DNA of 64,000 nucleotides from Hyphomicrobiales bacterium. GTDB lineage: Bacteria > Pseudomonadota > Alphaproteobacteria > Rhizobiales > Rhizobiaceae. The stretch is taken from positions 202,939 through 266,938 of the forward strand of contig UCNG01000007.1 of the NCBI GenBank assembly GCA_900473915.1. The letters are read 5' to 3'. The notes beneath the pieces were generated by a model. That model was not told where the DNA came from. It searched no databases and worked only from the letters and a program-made list of their open reading frames with translations. How positions within the stretch are numbered: position 1 is the stretch's first letter; every line of letters begins with the position of its first letter. This document shows, piece after piece, positions 1 to 7,580 of the stretch. The position numbers and the translations under genes are program-made.

Positions 1-9
1 AACGACAGA

Positions 10-1041
10 ATGAGCGATACCATTTCGATTTCGACGGAAGAACTTGCCGGGCTTGTGGGGCAGATCCTGAGCAAGGCGGGTTTCAGCGCCGATAATGCCG
101 CAGCCATCGCCAGAACCATTGTGGCGGGAGAGCGCGATGGCTGCAAATCCCATGGTGTCTATCGCATCGAGGGCTGCCTGCGCACGCTGAAAAGCGGCAA
201 GGTCGTTGCCGATGCCGAACCGGTCGTCACGACGGATGATAGCGCTGTGGTTCGTGTCGATGCCAAAGGCGGTTTTGCCAATCTGGCCTTCGAGCGCGGC
301 AACCCTGCCCTCGTTGAAAAGGCGCGCAAGCTTGGCGTCGCCGTGCTTGCCATCAATGATTGCACCCATTTCGCCGCCCTGTGGCCGGAAGTCGAGGCGC
401 TGGCCGAACAGGGTCTTGCAGCAATCGCCATGTGCCCGAGCTATGCCACCGTCGCCCCCGCAGGCGGAACCAAGCCGCTTCTCGGCACCAATCCCTTTGC
501 CTTCGGCTGGCCTCGCCCCGGCGACTACCCTTACGTGTTCGATTTTGCCACCAGCGTTGCCGCGCGCGGCGAACTGGAGCTTTACCGCCGCGCTGGCAAG
601 CAATTGCCGGAAGGCTGGGCCATTGATGCCGATGGCAACCCGACCACCGACCCGGAAGCTGCCCTTGCGGGCGCGATGCTGCCCTTTGGCGGGCACAAGG
701 GATCGGCCATTTCCACGATGATCGAGCTTCTTGCCGGTGCGATGATCGGCGATTTCACCAGCCCCGAAGCGCTCGAATTTCTGGGCACGACGACGCTCGC
801 GCCGCGCCATGGCGAACTCATCATCGCCTTCGATCCGGCCCGCATGGCGGGCGGGCGCGGCAACCCGCAGGAACGCGGCGAGATCCTGATCGAAGCGATT
901 GCCGGACAGGGCGCGCGCCTGCCCTCGCAGCGCCGCTTTGCCGCCCGCCGCGATTCACTCGCCAAAGGCATTACGCTTACCGCCGCTGAAATGGCGCTCC
1001 TGGAGAAGCTCAAGGAACAAGGGCTGGACGCAGTTTCCTGA
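10..1041 (+). CDS. Ldh2-family oxidoreductase, probable delta1-pyrroline-2-carboxylate reductase
   Basis: A 343-residue protein of the malate/L-lactate/imino-acid reductase (Ldh2) family, NAD(P)H-dependent and cytoplasmic. The family motif CKSHGVYRI near residue 47 holds the conserved catalytic His. Further conserved blocks are LLGTNPFAFGWP (around 160-171) and GGHKGSAIS (around 227). Members of this family reduce delta1-pyrroline-2-carboxylate or delta1-piperideine-2-carboxylate, or oxidise 2-hydroxy acids. The convergent neighbour is a HypD-like deaminase of hydroxyproline breakdown, which favours an imino-acid substrate; that is inference. Only nine bases precede the ATG here, so the promoter and any upstream operon partners lie outside the window. 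The gene ends at a strong terminator shared with the neighbour. Confidence 0.85.
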   Translation: MSDTISISTEELAGLVGQILSKAGFSADNAAAIARTIVAGERDGCKSHGVYRIEGCLRTLKSGKVVADAEPVVTTDDSAVVRVDAKGGFANLAFERGNPALVEKARKLGVAVLAINDCTHFAALWPEVEALAEQGLAAIAMCPSYATVAPAGGTKPLLGTNPFAFGWPRPGDYPYVFDFATSVAARGELELYRRAGKQLPEGWAIDADGNPTTDPEAALAGAMLPFGGHKGSAISTMIELLAGAMIGDFTSPEALEFLGTTTLAPRHGELIIAFDPARMAGGRGNPQERGEILIEAIAGQGARLPSQRRFAARRDSLAKGITLTAAEMALLEKLKEQGLDAVS

Positions 1042-1047
1042 CCAAAC

Positions 1048-1079
1048 AAAAAGGCGCCGAAACCCGGCGCCTTTTCTTT
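1048..1079. terminator. Bidirectional intrinsic terminator between convergent genes
   Basis: A GGCGCCG / CGGCGCC stem with a five-base loop (arms 1053-1059 and 1065-1071) is preceded by an A-run and followed by TTTTCTTT. It can therefore stop transcription from both sides: the Ldh2 gene on plus and the deaminase gene on minus. Confidence 0.85.
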
Positions 1080-1098
1080 ATCTGTATCCGTGCAGGTT

Positions 1099-2061
1099 TC
1101 AGGCCGCGTATTTTGCAGCCGCACCGCCCTGCTTGACCCAGTCGGCATACCAGTCCTGGAACAGCTTGAGCTGCGCTTCGCAATAGCCGCGCTGGCTGTC
1201 GGAAAGCTTGTCCGTCTCGTTGAAATGCAGCTCATATTCCGGGTTTCCGGTCAGAACCATCATGTGCTTGTAGAAGAGAACGAGGTCCGGGCCTTCATCG
1301 AAAGACGAGAGGACGTTGAGCGCGGCTTCCAGTTCCAGCGCCAGCTTGCGCGCCTCGACATCGCCTGCCGCTGCCGCCTTCGACAGCGCCACCAGATGCT
1401 GCACTTCCTTCGGCAGCACATTGCCGATGCCGGTGATCGCGCCGACTGCGCCGCAATTGACGAAGCCGTGGAAAACGCCGGTATCGACGCCAACCATCAG
1501 GATCACGTCATCGTCGGCGCTGGTGATGTTTTCAGCGGCATAGCGCATCGGTTCCGCACCGCCGAATTCCTTGAAGCCGATGAGGTTCGGATGCTCGGCC
1601 CGCAGCGCGAAAAACAGGTCGGCACGGGTTGCGAAACCGTAATAGGGGCTGTTGTAGATGACAGCCGGAACATCTGGAGCAGCCGACAGGACCGCCTTGA
1701 AATGCGCCTTCTGCGCCGTGATCGACGAGCCGCGCGAAAGCACGCGCGGGATGACCATCAGGCCCTTGGCGCCGACTTTCTGCGCGTGCGCGGCATGGGC
1801 GGCGGCGATCTTCGTGTTGACCGCGCCGGTGCCGACGACGACAGGCACGCCAGCCTTGGCCAGCGCCTCGACGCCTGCCATGCGGTCCTCGTCCGAGAGG
1901 AGCGGCCAGTCACCCATGGAACCGCAATAGACAACCGCAGACATGCCCTTCGCGATCAGTTCCTTGCCCTTGCGGACCAGCGCATCGAAATCCGGCGTGC
2001 GGTCGGGCTTGCAGGGGGTCATGAGGGCCGGAATGCAACCGGCGAAAATGTTAGAGGTCAT
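1099..2061 (-). CDS. DHDPS-family lyase, probable 1-pyrroline-4-hydroxy-2-carboxylate deaminase
   Basis: A 320-residue (beta/alpha)8 aldolase of the DapA/N-acetylneuraminate lyase superfamily. YNSPYYGFATRAD (around 140-152) carries the conserved catalytic-site Tyr. IGFKEFGG (around 163) supplies the Schiff-base Lys. The N-terminus SNIFAGCIPALMTPC and GSMGDWPLL are as I recall for rhizobial HypD, which deaminates 1-pyrroline-4-hydroxy-2-carboxylate to 2,5-dioxopentanoate in hydroxyproline catabolism. It is divergent from a GntR regulator that is its likely controller. Cytoplasmic. HypD here is the hydroxyproline enzyme, not the hydrogenase maturation protein of the same name. Family assignment is firm; the exact substrate is inferred from similarity. 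Confidence 0.85.
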   Translation of the reverse strand: MTSNIFAGCIPALMTPCKPDRTPDFDALVRKGKELIAKGMSAVVYCGSMGDWPLLSDEDRMAGVEALAKAGVPVVVGTGAVNTKIAAAHAAHAQKVGAKGLMVIPRVLSRGSSITAQKAHFKAVLSAAPDVPAVIYNSPYYGFATRADLFFALRAEHPNLIGFKEFGGAEPMRYAAENITSADDDVILMVGVDTGVFHGFVNCGAVGAITGIGNVLPKEVQHLVALSKAAAAGDVEARKLALELEAALNVLSSFDEGPDLVLFYKHMMVLTGNPEYELHFNETDKLSDSQRGYCEAQLKLFQDWYADWVKQGGAAAKYAA

Positions 2062-2134
2062 AGCGTCGTTCCTTGGACGTTTTTCCTTGAGCGTTTCTCA
2101 CGCGGGCTGGATCTACAATCGGTCTGCCAAACCT

Positions 2135-2163
2135 TGTATTGAAATCAAATATACACTTTGTAT
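2135..2163. promoter_or_regulatory. Candidate GntR operator (TGTAT/ATACA repeats)
   Basis: Upstream of the deaminase gene lie TGTAT (2135-2139), ATACA (2151-2155) and TGTAT (2159-2163). They form two overlapping inverted repeats in an AT-rich promoter region. FCD-type GntR proteins often bind short palindromes with TGTA/TACA half-sites. That the adjacent GntR binds here is inference. Confidence 0.35.
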
Positions 2164-2194
2164 TTTTCTTGTCGACCAAAATTTTGTTTCGGGT

Positions 2195-2344
2195 TAACAC
2201 TACAGTTGCAAATTCGTCAGGCCGTGGCGAAAAGAGTGATTTTCGAGTACCGGAGCGCAACGTACTTAAAGGTACGTGAGCACCGAAACGCAGACAAATT
2301 GCTCTTTGCAGCCCGGCATCACGAGGAATGCAGCTGTAGTGTTA
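2195..2344. repeat. Bru-RS-like palindromic repeat element, about 150 bp
   Basis: The ends are inverted repeats: TAACACTACAG (2195-2205) and CTGTAGTGTTA (2334-2344). Inside is a second symmetric core, CGTAC..GTACG, around 2261-2275. The whole element can fold into a long hairpin. It fills most of the gap between the deaminase and GntR genes and has no credible coding frame. Its design matches the palindromic Bru-RS elements described in Brucella, which serve as IS711 insertion sites. I cannot confirm identity without a genome-wide search. Confidence 0.6.
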
Positions 2345-2427
2345 GGATTGCTTGACCGGTGGGACTTAAACTGCTGTTAGAATGCCGTTATGCCGCGCCG
2401 CACACACCGCAAGAGGACAGAAAGATC

Positions 2428-3132
2428 ATGGACAAAGACGACGCAAGCCAGACCGCCGACCGGAAGAAGGGTTCGGGCGTCAAGCTGGTTTACGACGTGC
2501 TGCGCGACGAGATCATCGATCTTTCGCTCGCGCCGGGCAGCCCCATCGATGAAAATCAGTTGGCAGAGCGCTTTTCCATGTCGCGCACGCCGATCCGCGA
2601 GGCTTTGGTGCGGCTTGCGAGCGACGGCTTCGTGACCACGCTTCCCAACCGCTCGACGGTTGTGTCCAATATCGATTTTCTGAGCCTGCCCGCCTTCTTC
2701 GACGCGGTGACGCTGATGTACCGCGTGACGACGCGGCTTGCCGCGCGCAACCGGACCGACAAGGACCTTGAGACTATCCGGGCGCATCAGGAGGCTTTTG
2801 CCCGCGCCGTTCGCTCACAGAACGCGCTGGAAATGATCGCGACGAACCGCGATTTTCATGCAGCCATTGCCGAAGCGGGCCGCAACCCGTTCTATACCAC
2901 CTTCTTTTCGCGGCTTCTGGATGAAGGGCGCAGGCTGCTGCGCCTCTATTACCAGTCTTTTGCCGACCGCCTGCCGGAGCGCTACGTCACCGAGCATGAA
3001 GACATGATCCGCGCCATCGAAGAGCGCGACGTCGACACCGCCGACCTGCTTGGCAAGGCGCATGGCGACCAGATCGTTCATCAAATCCGCAAGCTGATTG
3101 CAGAAGACCGCCGCGACCAGCTCGATTTATAG
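2428..3132 (+). CDS. GntR-family (FadR/FCD subgroup) transcriptional regulator
   Basis: A 234-residue regulator. The N-terminal winged helix (about 15-80) contains IDENQLAERFSMSRTPIREAL, the usual GntR recognition region. A helical FCD ligand-binding domain follows (about 95-225). I chose the ATG at 2428 because an AGAGGAC ribosome site precedes it; a longer frame opening at 2359 would start inside the flank of the repeat element. It is divergent from the hydroxyproline-type deaminase, with candidate operator repeats between them. It probably represses this catabolic locus in response to an imino acid or hydroxyproline intermediate. Confidence 0.85.
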   Translation: MDKDDASQTADRKKGSGVKLVYDVLRDEIIDLSLAPGSPIDENQLAERFSMSRTPIREALVRLASDGFVTTLPNRSTVVSNIDFLSLPAFFDAVTLMYRVTTRLAARNRTDKDLETIRAHQEAFARAVRSQNALEMIATNRDFHAAIAEAGRNPFYTTFFSRLLDEGRRLLRLYYQSFADRLPERYVTEHEDMIRAIEERDVDTADLLGKAHGDQIVHQIRKLIAEDRRDQLDL

Positions 3133-3160
3133 AACTACATTCCCGGCAGGGAGGCCGCCG

Positions 3161-3700
3161 TCAGACGGCTTCCGGCAATCGTCGCGCTTCCATCACCCGG
3201 TCCCACCAACCGAGCACGGCCTTGCTGTCCGGGGCCAGCAGAACGCCGCAATCCCCGGCAAAGTCGTTCCAGCCCTCCACATAGGTCTCGCGCACCACGG
3301 TCAGCACGGGAACCCGGCGCGCATAGGCCGTTTCGATGACGGAGCGGAAACCGTGCCCTTCCGTCTCGCCCTTGCCGAAACGGTTGAGGATCAGCATCTC
3401 GGCGCCATCATCGAGTTCGGCCAAAAGCGAGCCTGCCACATCGGCAAGCGCCGCCGGATCGAGACGGCATCCCCTCGACCCCGAACCGAGCGACTGCGAA
3501 ATAATCTGCGTGACGCCGGTTCCGATATGCTCGATCTCGATATCGCGGCAGCATTCCTCCCCGCCGGTTTCACGGTGCTGGAGAAAGCCCGCCACGCGCA
3601 GGCCCGCCCGCCTTGCCTGCTGCGCCACGCTCGCCAGAAGCTGGTCCACCGGCACATCCTTTGCGGCGAGGATGGCCGCAAGGATCGGTTCGTGGCTCAT
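3161..3700 (-). CDS. DUF2478 protein at the end of the nar operon
   Basis: A 179-residue cytoplasmic protein of the DUF2478 family, which resembles THEP1-type nucleoside triphosphatases and is often found beside molybdenum or nitrate-reductase genes. The N-terminus, where a P-loop would be expected, reads AAILAAKDVPVDQLLASV and lacks a canonical GxxxxGK[ST], so NTP hydrolysis is doubtful. ILNRFGKGE (around 105) is the best conserved stretch. Its ATG overlaps the stop of the parvulin gene by 4 bases, so it is the last cistron of the nar operon. A role in molybdenum cofactor handling is possible but unproven. Confidence 0.7.
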   Translation of the reverse strand: MSHEPILAAILAAKDVPVDQLLASVAQQARRAGLRVAGFLQHRETGGEECCRDIEIEHIGTGVTQIISQSLGSGSRGCRLDPAALADVAGSLLAELDDGAEMLILNRFGKGETEGHGFRSVIETAYARRVPVLTVVRETYVEGWNDFAGDCGVLLAPDSKAVLGWWDRVMEARRLPEAV

Positions 3701-4602
3701 GCCCCGGCTCCTTCGTTCGACAGGAGATCAATGCCGGTAATGTCGGCATCGGCTGCGAGGATCGCGATATATTGCGACACGGCCTTGGACCAGGTGGAGG
3801 CTTCCAGCCATCCGGCAATGCGGTCGGCCACATAGTCGAACGGCAGTTCCTCGCCCTCGATGCGGCGGTCGAGCCGCACGATATGAAAACCGAAACGGCT
3901 TTCAATGGGGGCAGCGGTGATTTCACCGGGGGTCATCCGTTCCAGCGCCTTTTCAAATTCGGGCACCGTGCTGCCGCGCGTGAGCTGGCCAAGATTGCCG
4001 CCCTGCGCGCCCGAAGGACAGGACGAATATTCATGCGCAACCGAGGCGAAAGTGGCCGGATCGGCAATCACCGCGGAAGCCAGGCGCGATGCGGTCGTGC
4101 GAGCCTTTTCGCGGGCCTGGCTGTCGGCAGGGTCGGCGGCGATCAAGATATGGCTCGCCTCCAGAATGGGCGCACTGGTGAAACGGTGGCGGTTGTTTTC
4201 GTAGAAGCGCAAGGCTTCCTCGCGGCTTGCCGAAGGCACCTCCACTTCCCGCTCAATCACCATGCGGACCAGCGCGTCCTCGTCGGTTTCGCTGCGGCCT
4301 TCGGCGTCCTTCTCGCGTTCGGGGACGATGCCCGTTTCCCTTGCGCGCTGCAAAAGCAATTCCCGCACCGCCAGCGCGCGGGCGGCGGCTAGCAATGCCG
4401 CACCCGGATTGTCCGACGGATGGTTTTGCGCCTCCGTCAGAATGTCGGTTTCGTTGATCGCCACGCCATTGACGGACACCGCATCGAAAACCGGACGCGG
4501 CTTTGGCGGCACCCGCGTATCCGGCTCCTGATAGGTGGTGTAGCCGGTCGGGTGATTGTGCTGCCCGGCAGCGGGTTGTTTCCGGTCGAAAAGCGTCACC
4601 AT
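3697..4602 (-). CDS. Parvulin-type peptidyl-prolyl isomerase (PpiC/NifM-like)
   Basis: A 301-residue protein. A helical N-terminal chaperone-like region (about 45-130) precedes a parvulin rotamase domain (about 140-235), marked by ASHILIAAD, GGNLGQLTRG and FGFHIVRLD. There is no signal peptide or transmembrane segment, so it should act in the cytoplasm, unlike periplasmic SurA/PrsA. It lies 5 bp after narI and overlaps the next gene by 4 bp. The position argues for a role in folding or assembling the nitrate reductase, comparable to the parvulin encoded in some nar operons and to NifM for nitrogenase. Enzymatic class is firm; client is inferred. Confidence 0.85.
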   Translation of the reverse strand: MVTLFDRKQPAAGQHNHPTGYTTYQEPDTRVPPKPRPVFDAVSVNGVAINETDILTEAQNHPSDNPGAALLAAARALAVRELLLQRARETGIVPEREKDAEGRSETDEDALVRMVIEREVEVPSASREEALRFYENNRHRFTSAPILEASHILIAADPADSQAREKARTTASRLASAVIADPATFASVAHEYSSCPSGAQGGNLGQLTRGSTVPEFEKALERMTPGEITAAPIESRFGFHIVRLDRRIEGEELPFDYVADRIAGWLEASTWSKAVSQYIAILAADADITGIDLLSNEGAGA

Positions 4603-4607
4603 CAGCC

Positions 4608-5321
4608 TTACTCCGCAGGGACGCGCACAGGCGCTCTATGATTGCGCTCGCGCACGACCTGATAGCCCGGACGCCAGATATAGCGCACCGGCGCGCTCAG
4701 CATATGCACAAGGCGCGTGAACGGGAACAGCAGGAAGATGGTGAGACCCAGGAAGATGTGCATCTTGAAGACAAACGACGCATCGGTGATGTAGCTCGAT
4801 GCAGCCGGGTTGAAAGTGAAGATGCCCTGCGCCCAGTTCATGAATGTCACCATTTCCCCGCCATCGATATGTTGCAGCGAGACCGGAATGGTGCCGAGGC
4901 CCAGCAGAAGCTGCACCCACAACAGCATGATAATCAGCGTGTCGGTGGGCCTTGACGATGCGCGCACGCGCGGATCGAACAGGCGGCGGTGCACCAGCAT
5001 GGAAGCGCCGATAATTGCCATCACACCGGCGATGCCGCCTGCGACGACGGCAAGAATCTGCTTTGCCTCGTGGCTGACGCCAAGCATGTCGAAGACCCAG
5101 ATCGGCGTCAGCAGCCCGACGAAATGACCGGCGAAGATGAACAGCACGCCAAGATGAAACAGGACCGAACCCCACATGAGCTGCCTGCGCCGCAAAAGCT
5201 GGCTTGAGCCCGAACGCCATGTGTAAGGCTCGCGGTCGTAGCGGAAGATCGAGCCGAGCGCGAGCACGCTCAATGCGATGTAGGGATAGATGCCGAAAAG
5301 AAACGTATGGAGATAAGCCAT
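4608..5321 (-). CDS. narI: Respiratory nitrate reductase gamma subunit (cytochrome b)
   Basis: A 237-residue integral membrane protein with about five transmembrane helices, the usual NarI size. It carries two b hemes and passes electrons from quinol to NarH. FHLGVLFIFAGH (about 55-66) and FKMHIFLG / FTRLVHM near the C-terminus supply the heme-binding His residues. The start ATG at 5321 (MAYLHTFLFG) fits NarI family N-termini; an upstream in-frame extension to 5429 is Arg/Pro-rich, reads into the end of narJ and is unlikely. It follows narJ by 10 bp. Confidence 0.93.
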   Translation of the reverse strand: MAYLHTFLFGIYPYIALSVLALGSIFRYDREPYTWRSGSSQLLRRRQLMWGSVLFHLGVLFIFAGHFVGLLTPIWVFDMLGVSHEAKQILAVVAGGIAGVMAIIGASMLVHRRLFDPRVRASSRPTDTLIIMLLWVQLLLGLGTIPVSLQHIDGGEMVTFMNWAQGIFTFNPAASSYITDASFVFKMHIFLGLTIFLLFPFTRLVHMLSAPVRYIWRPGYQVVRERNHRAPVRVPAE

Positions 5322-5331
5322 TTTCCGTCTC

Positions 5332-6042
5332 CTATAGATGTGAAGGGTTGGACGGGGCGTCGGGCTTGCGCTGTGCCGCACGCATCTGCATGCGCAACCG
5401 GTCCGGACCGCAGGAATTTTCGCCCGCATTGCCGCCGAACGTCACCGCTTCTTCTTCCCAGATGCGGTCGAGCGCGGCGAGATCGTTCGGGTCGTCTTCT
5501 TCCTGCCGAAGCAATTCTCCGACGAGGTTCTTGTCCGGCTTGGCATTGGCGACATGCAGCAAGGTCGCGAAGGCATTGGCATAGGGCGACTGCCGCTTGC
5601 GCAGGCGCTCGCCGATGGCCGCCGTGATATGGCCGGTTTGGGTGAGAAGATCGTGGATTTCTTCGGCTGAGCGCGTCGACAGGAATTCAAGGAACAGCGG
5701 CAGATAGTCCGGCAGTTCCTTGGCATCCACCACAAAGCCGTTGTCGTCATACATCTTCTTGAGATCGACCATGGCCTGTCCGCGGTCGCGGCTTTCACCA
5801 TGCACATGCTCGAAAAGATGCAGCGACAGCGACCGCGTGCGGTCGAACAGATGCACGTAACGTTCCTGCGCCTCATAGAGATCGCAGTCGCAGACATAAT
5901 CGACAAGGCTATCGAGTAGCCTGCGGATGCCGGGGGAAAGATTTTCCCCGGCCAGCGCTTCTTTCAGTTCCTCTCCGCCCAATTGCAGCTCAGCGCTCGG
6001 ATAGGAGAGCAGCAGCGAAATGATTTTCAGGGTCCTGTTCAT
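5332..6042 (-). CDS. narJ: Nitrate reductase assembly chaperone (delta subunit)
   Basis: A 236-residue cytoplasmic chaperone of the TorD/NarJ family. It binds the NarG N-terminus and supports molybdenum cofactor insertion and membrane attachment of NarGH. HLFEHVHGESRDRGQAM (about 75-92) is the classical NarJ signature, followed by YLPLFLEFLS. The acidic C-terminus (EEDDPNDL) is typical. The start codon overlaps the narH stop as TAATG, implying translational coupling. Confidence 0.92.
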   Translation of the reverse strand: MNRTLKIISLLLSYPSAELQLGGEELKEALAGENLSPGIRRLLDSLVDYVCDCDLYEAQERYVHLFDRTRSLSLHLFEHVHGESRDRGQAMVDLKKMYDDNGFVVDAKELPDYLPLFLEFLSTRSAEEIHDLLTQTGHITAAIGERLRKRQSPYANAFATLLHVANAKPDKNLVGELLRQEEDDPNDLAALDRIWEEEAVTFGGNAGENSCGPDRLRMQMRAAQRKPDAPSNPSHL

Positions 6043-7580
6043 TACACCTGCTCCCTGAAAATATCGGTCGGCGTCTGGACCACCTTCTGGCGCTTGGCGC
6101 CGAACAGGTCTTCCGTCGACGTTCCGCCCGAGCAGCCATTGCCGAAGGTGAAGCCGCAGGAGCCGCGCACGTCATAGGCGTCCTCGGTGATTTCACGATG
6201 CGTCGTCGGGATCACGAAGCGGTCTTCGTAATTGGCAATCGCCATGATGTGGTACATTTCCTCGATCATCGCGCTGCTCATGCCGACACGGTCGGCAATC
6301 GCCTCGTCGATGACGCCATCGACGGTCTTGGCGCGCATATAGGCGCGCATGGCGAGCATGCGTTCCAGCGCCGAGATGACCGGCTCTTCCTTGCCTGCGG
6401 TCAGGAGATTAGCGAGATAGCGGACCGGGATGCGCATGGAGCGCACATCCGGCAGCGGGCCGTCCATGCCAAGCTTGCCGGCAGCGGCAGCCGATTGCAG
6501 CGGCGAGAGCGGCGGCACATACCAGACCATCGGCAGGGTGCGATATTCTGGATGGAGCGGGAAGGCGATCTTCCAGTCCATCGCCATCTTGTAGACCGGC
6601 GAATGTTTTGCCGCTTCCAGCCATGCTTCCGGCACGCCGTCCTTGCGCGCCTGTTCGATCACCGCAGGATCGTTCGGATCGAGGAAGATGTTGAGCTGTT
6701 CTTCGTAAAGATCCTGCTCATTGGCCGTGGACGCGGCTTCCGAAATACGGTCGGCATCATAGAGCATCACGCCGAGATAACGGATGCGGCCCACGCAGGT
6801 TTCCGAACAGACGGTCGGCTGACCGGCTTCGATGCGCGGATAGCAGAAGATGCACTTCTCGGACTTGCCCGAACTCCAGTTGTAATAAATCTTCTTGTAG
6901 GGGCAACCGGAAACGCACATGCGCCAGCCACGGCACTTTTCCTGATCGATCAGGACGATGCCGTCATCCTCGCGCTTGTAGATCGCTCCTGACGGGCAGG
7001 CCGCAACGCAGGTCGGGTTGAGGCAGTGCTCGCACAGGCGCGGCAGATACATCATGAAGGTGTTTTCGAACTGGCCGTAGATTTCCTTCTCCACGCCCTC
7101 GAAATTGTAGTCCTTCGAGCGCTTGGCGAACTCGCCGCCGAGAATTTCTTCCCAGTTCGGGCCCCATTCGATCTTTTCCATCCGCTCGCCCGAAATCAGC
7201 GAGCGCGGGCGGGCGGTCGGCATGGTCTTGCTTTCGCCTGCCGTCTGCAGATGACCGTAATCGAAGTCGAACGGCTCGTAATAATCGTCGATTTCCGGCA
7301 GGTCGGGATTGGCGAAAATCTTGGCGAGGATGCGCCATTTCGCGCCCATCTTCGGCTCGATCTTGCCGTTCTTCTTGCGGACCCAGCCGCCGTTCCACTT
7401 CTTCTGGTTTTCCCAATCCTTGGGAAAACCGATGCCGGGCTTGGTCTCGACATTGTTGAACCAGGCATATTCCACGCCTTCGCGGTTGGTCCAGACGTTC
7501 TTGCATGTCACCGAGCAGGTGTGGCAGCCGATGCACTTGTCGAGATTGAGCACCATTCCAATTTGCGCACGGATTTTCAT
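6042..7580 (-). CDS. narH: Respiratory nitrate reductase beta subunit (Fe-S)
   Basis: A 512-residue electron-transfer subunit with three [4Fe-4S] and one [3Fe-4S] cluster. Cys motifs are CIGCHTCSVTC (about 16-26), CEHCLNPTCVAACP (about 183), CRGWRMCVSGCP (about 216) and CIFC...CSETC (about 243-263). The Trp in CRGW replaces the fourth Cys, the hallmark of the [3Fe-4S] site. It sits on the cytoplasmic face between NarG and NarI. The start overlaps narG by 4 bases. Confidence 0.95.
   Translation of the reverse strand: MKIRAQIGMVLNLDKCIGCHTCSVTCKNVWTNREGVEYAWFNNVETKPGIGFPKDWENQKKWNGGWVRKKNGKIEPKMGAKWRILAKIFANPDLPEIDDYYEPFDFDYGHLQTAGESKTMPTARPRSLISGERMEKIEWGPNWEEILGGEFAKRSKDYNFEGVEKEIYGQFENTFMMYLPRLCEHCLNPTCVAACPSGAIYKREDDGIVLIDQEKCRGWRMCVSGCPYKKIYYNWSSGKSEKCIFCYPRIEAGQPTVCSETCVGRIRYLGVMLYDADRISEAASTANEQDLYEEQLNIFLDPNDPAVIEQARKDGVPEAWLEAAKHSPVYKMAMDWKIAFPLHPEYRTLPMVWYVPPLSPLQSAAAAGKLGMDGPLPDVRSMRIPVRYLANLLTAGKEEPVISALERMLAMRAYMRAKTVDGVIDEAIADRVGMSSAMIEEMYHIMAIANYEDRFVIPTTHREITEDAYDVRGSCGFTFGNGCSGGTSTEDLFGAKRQKVVQTPTDIFREQV

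Noticed and set aside
1090-2142. Open frame of 350 codons antisense to the DHDPS-family deaminase
   Set aside because: Shadow frame: the minus-strand enzyme has clear family motifs across its whole length.
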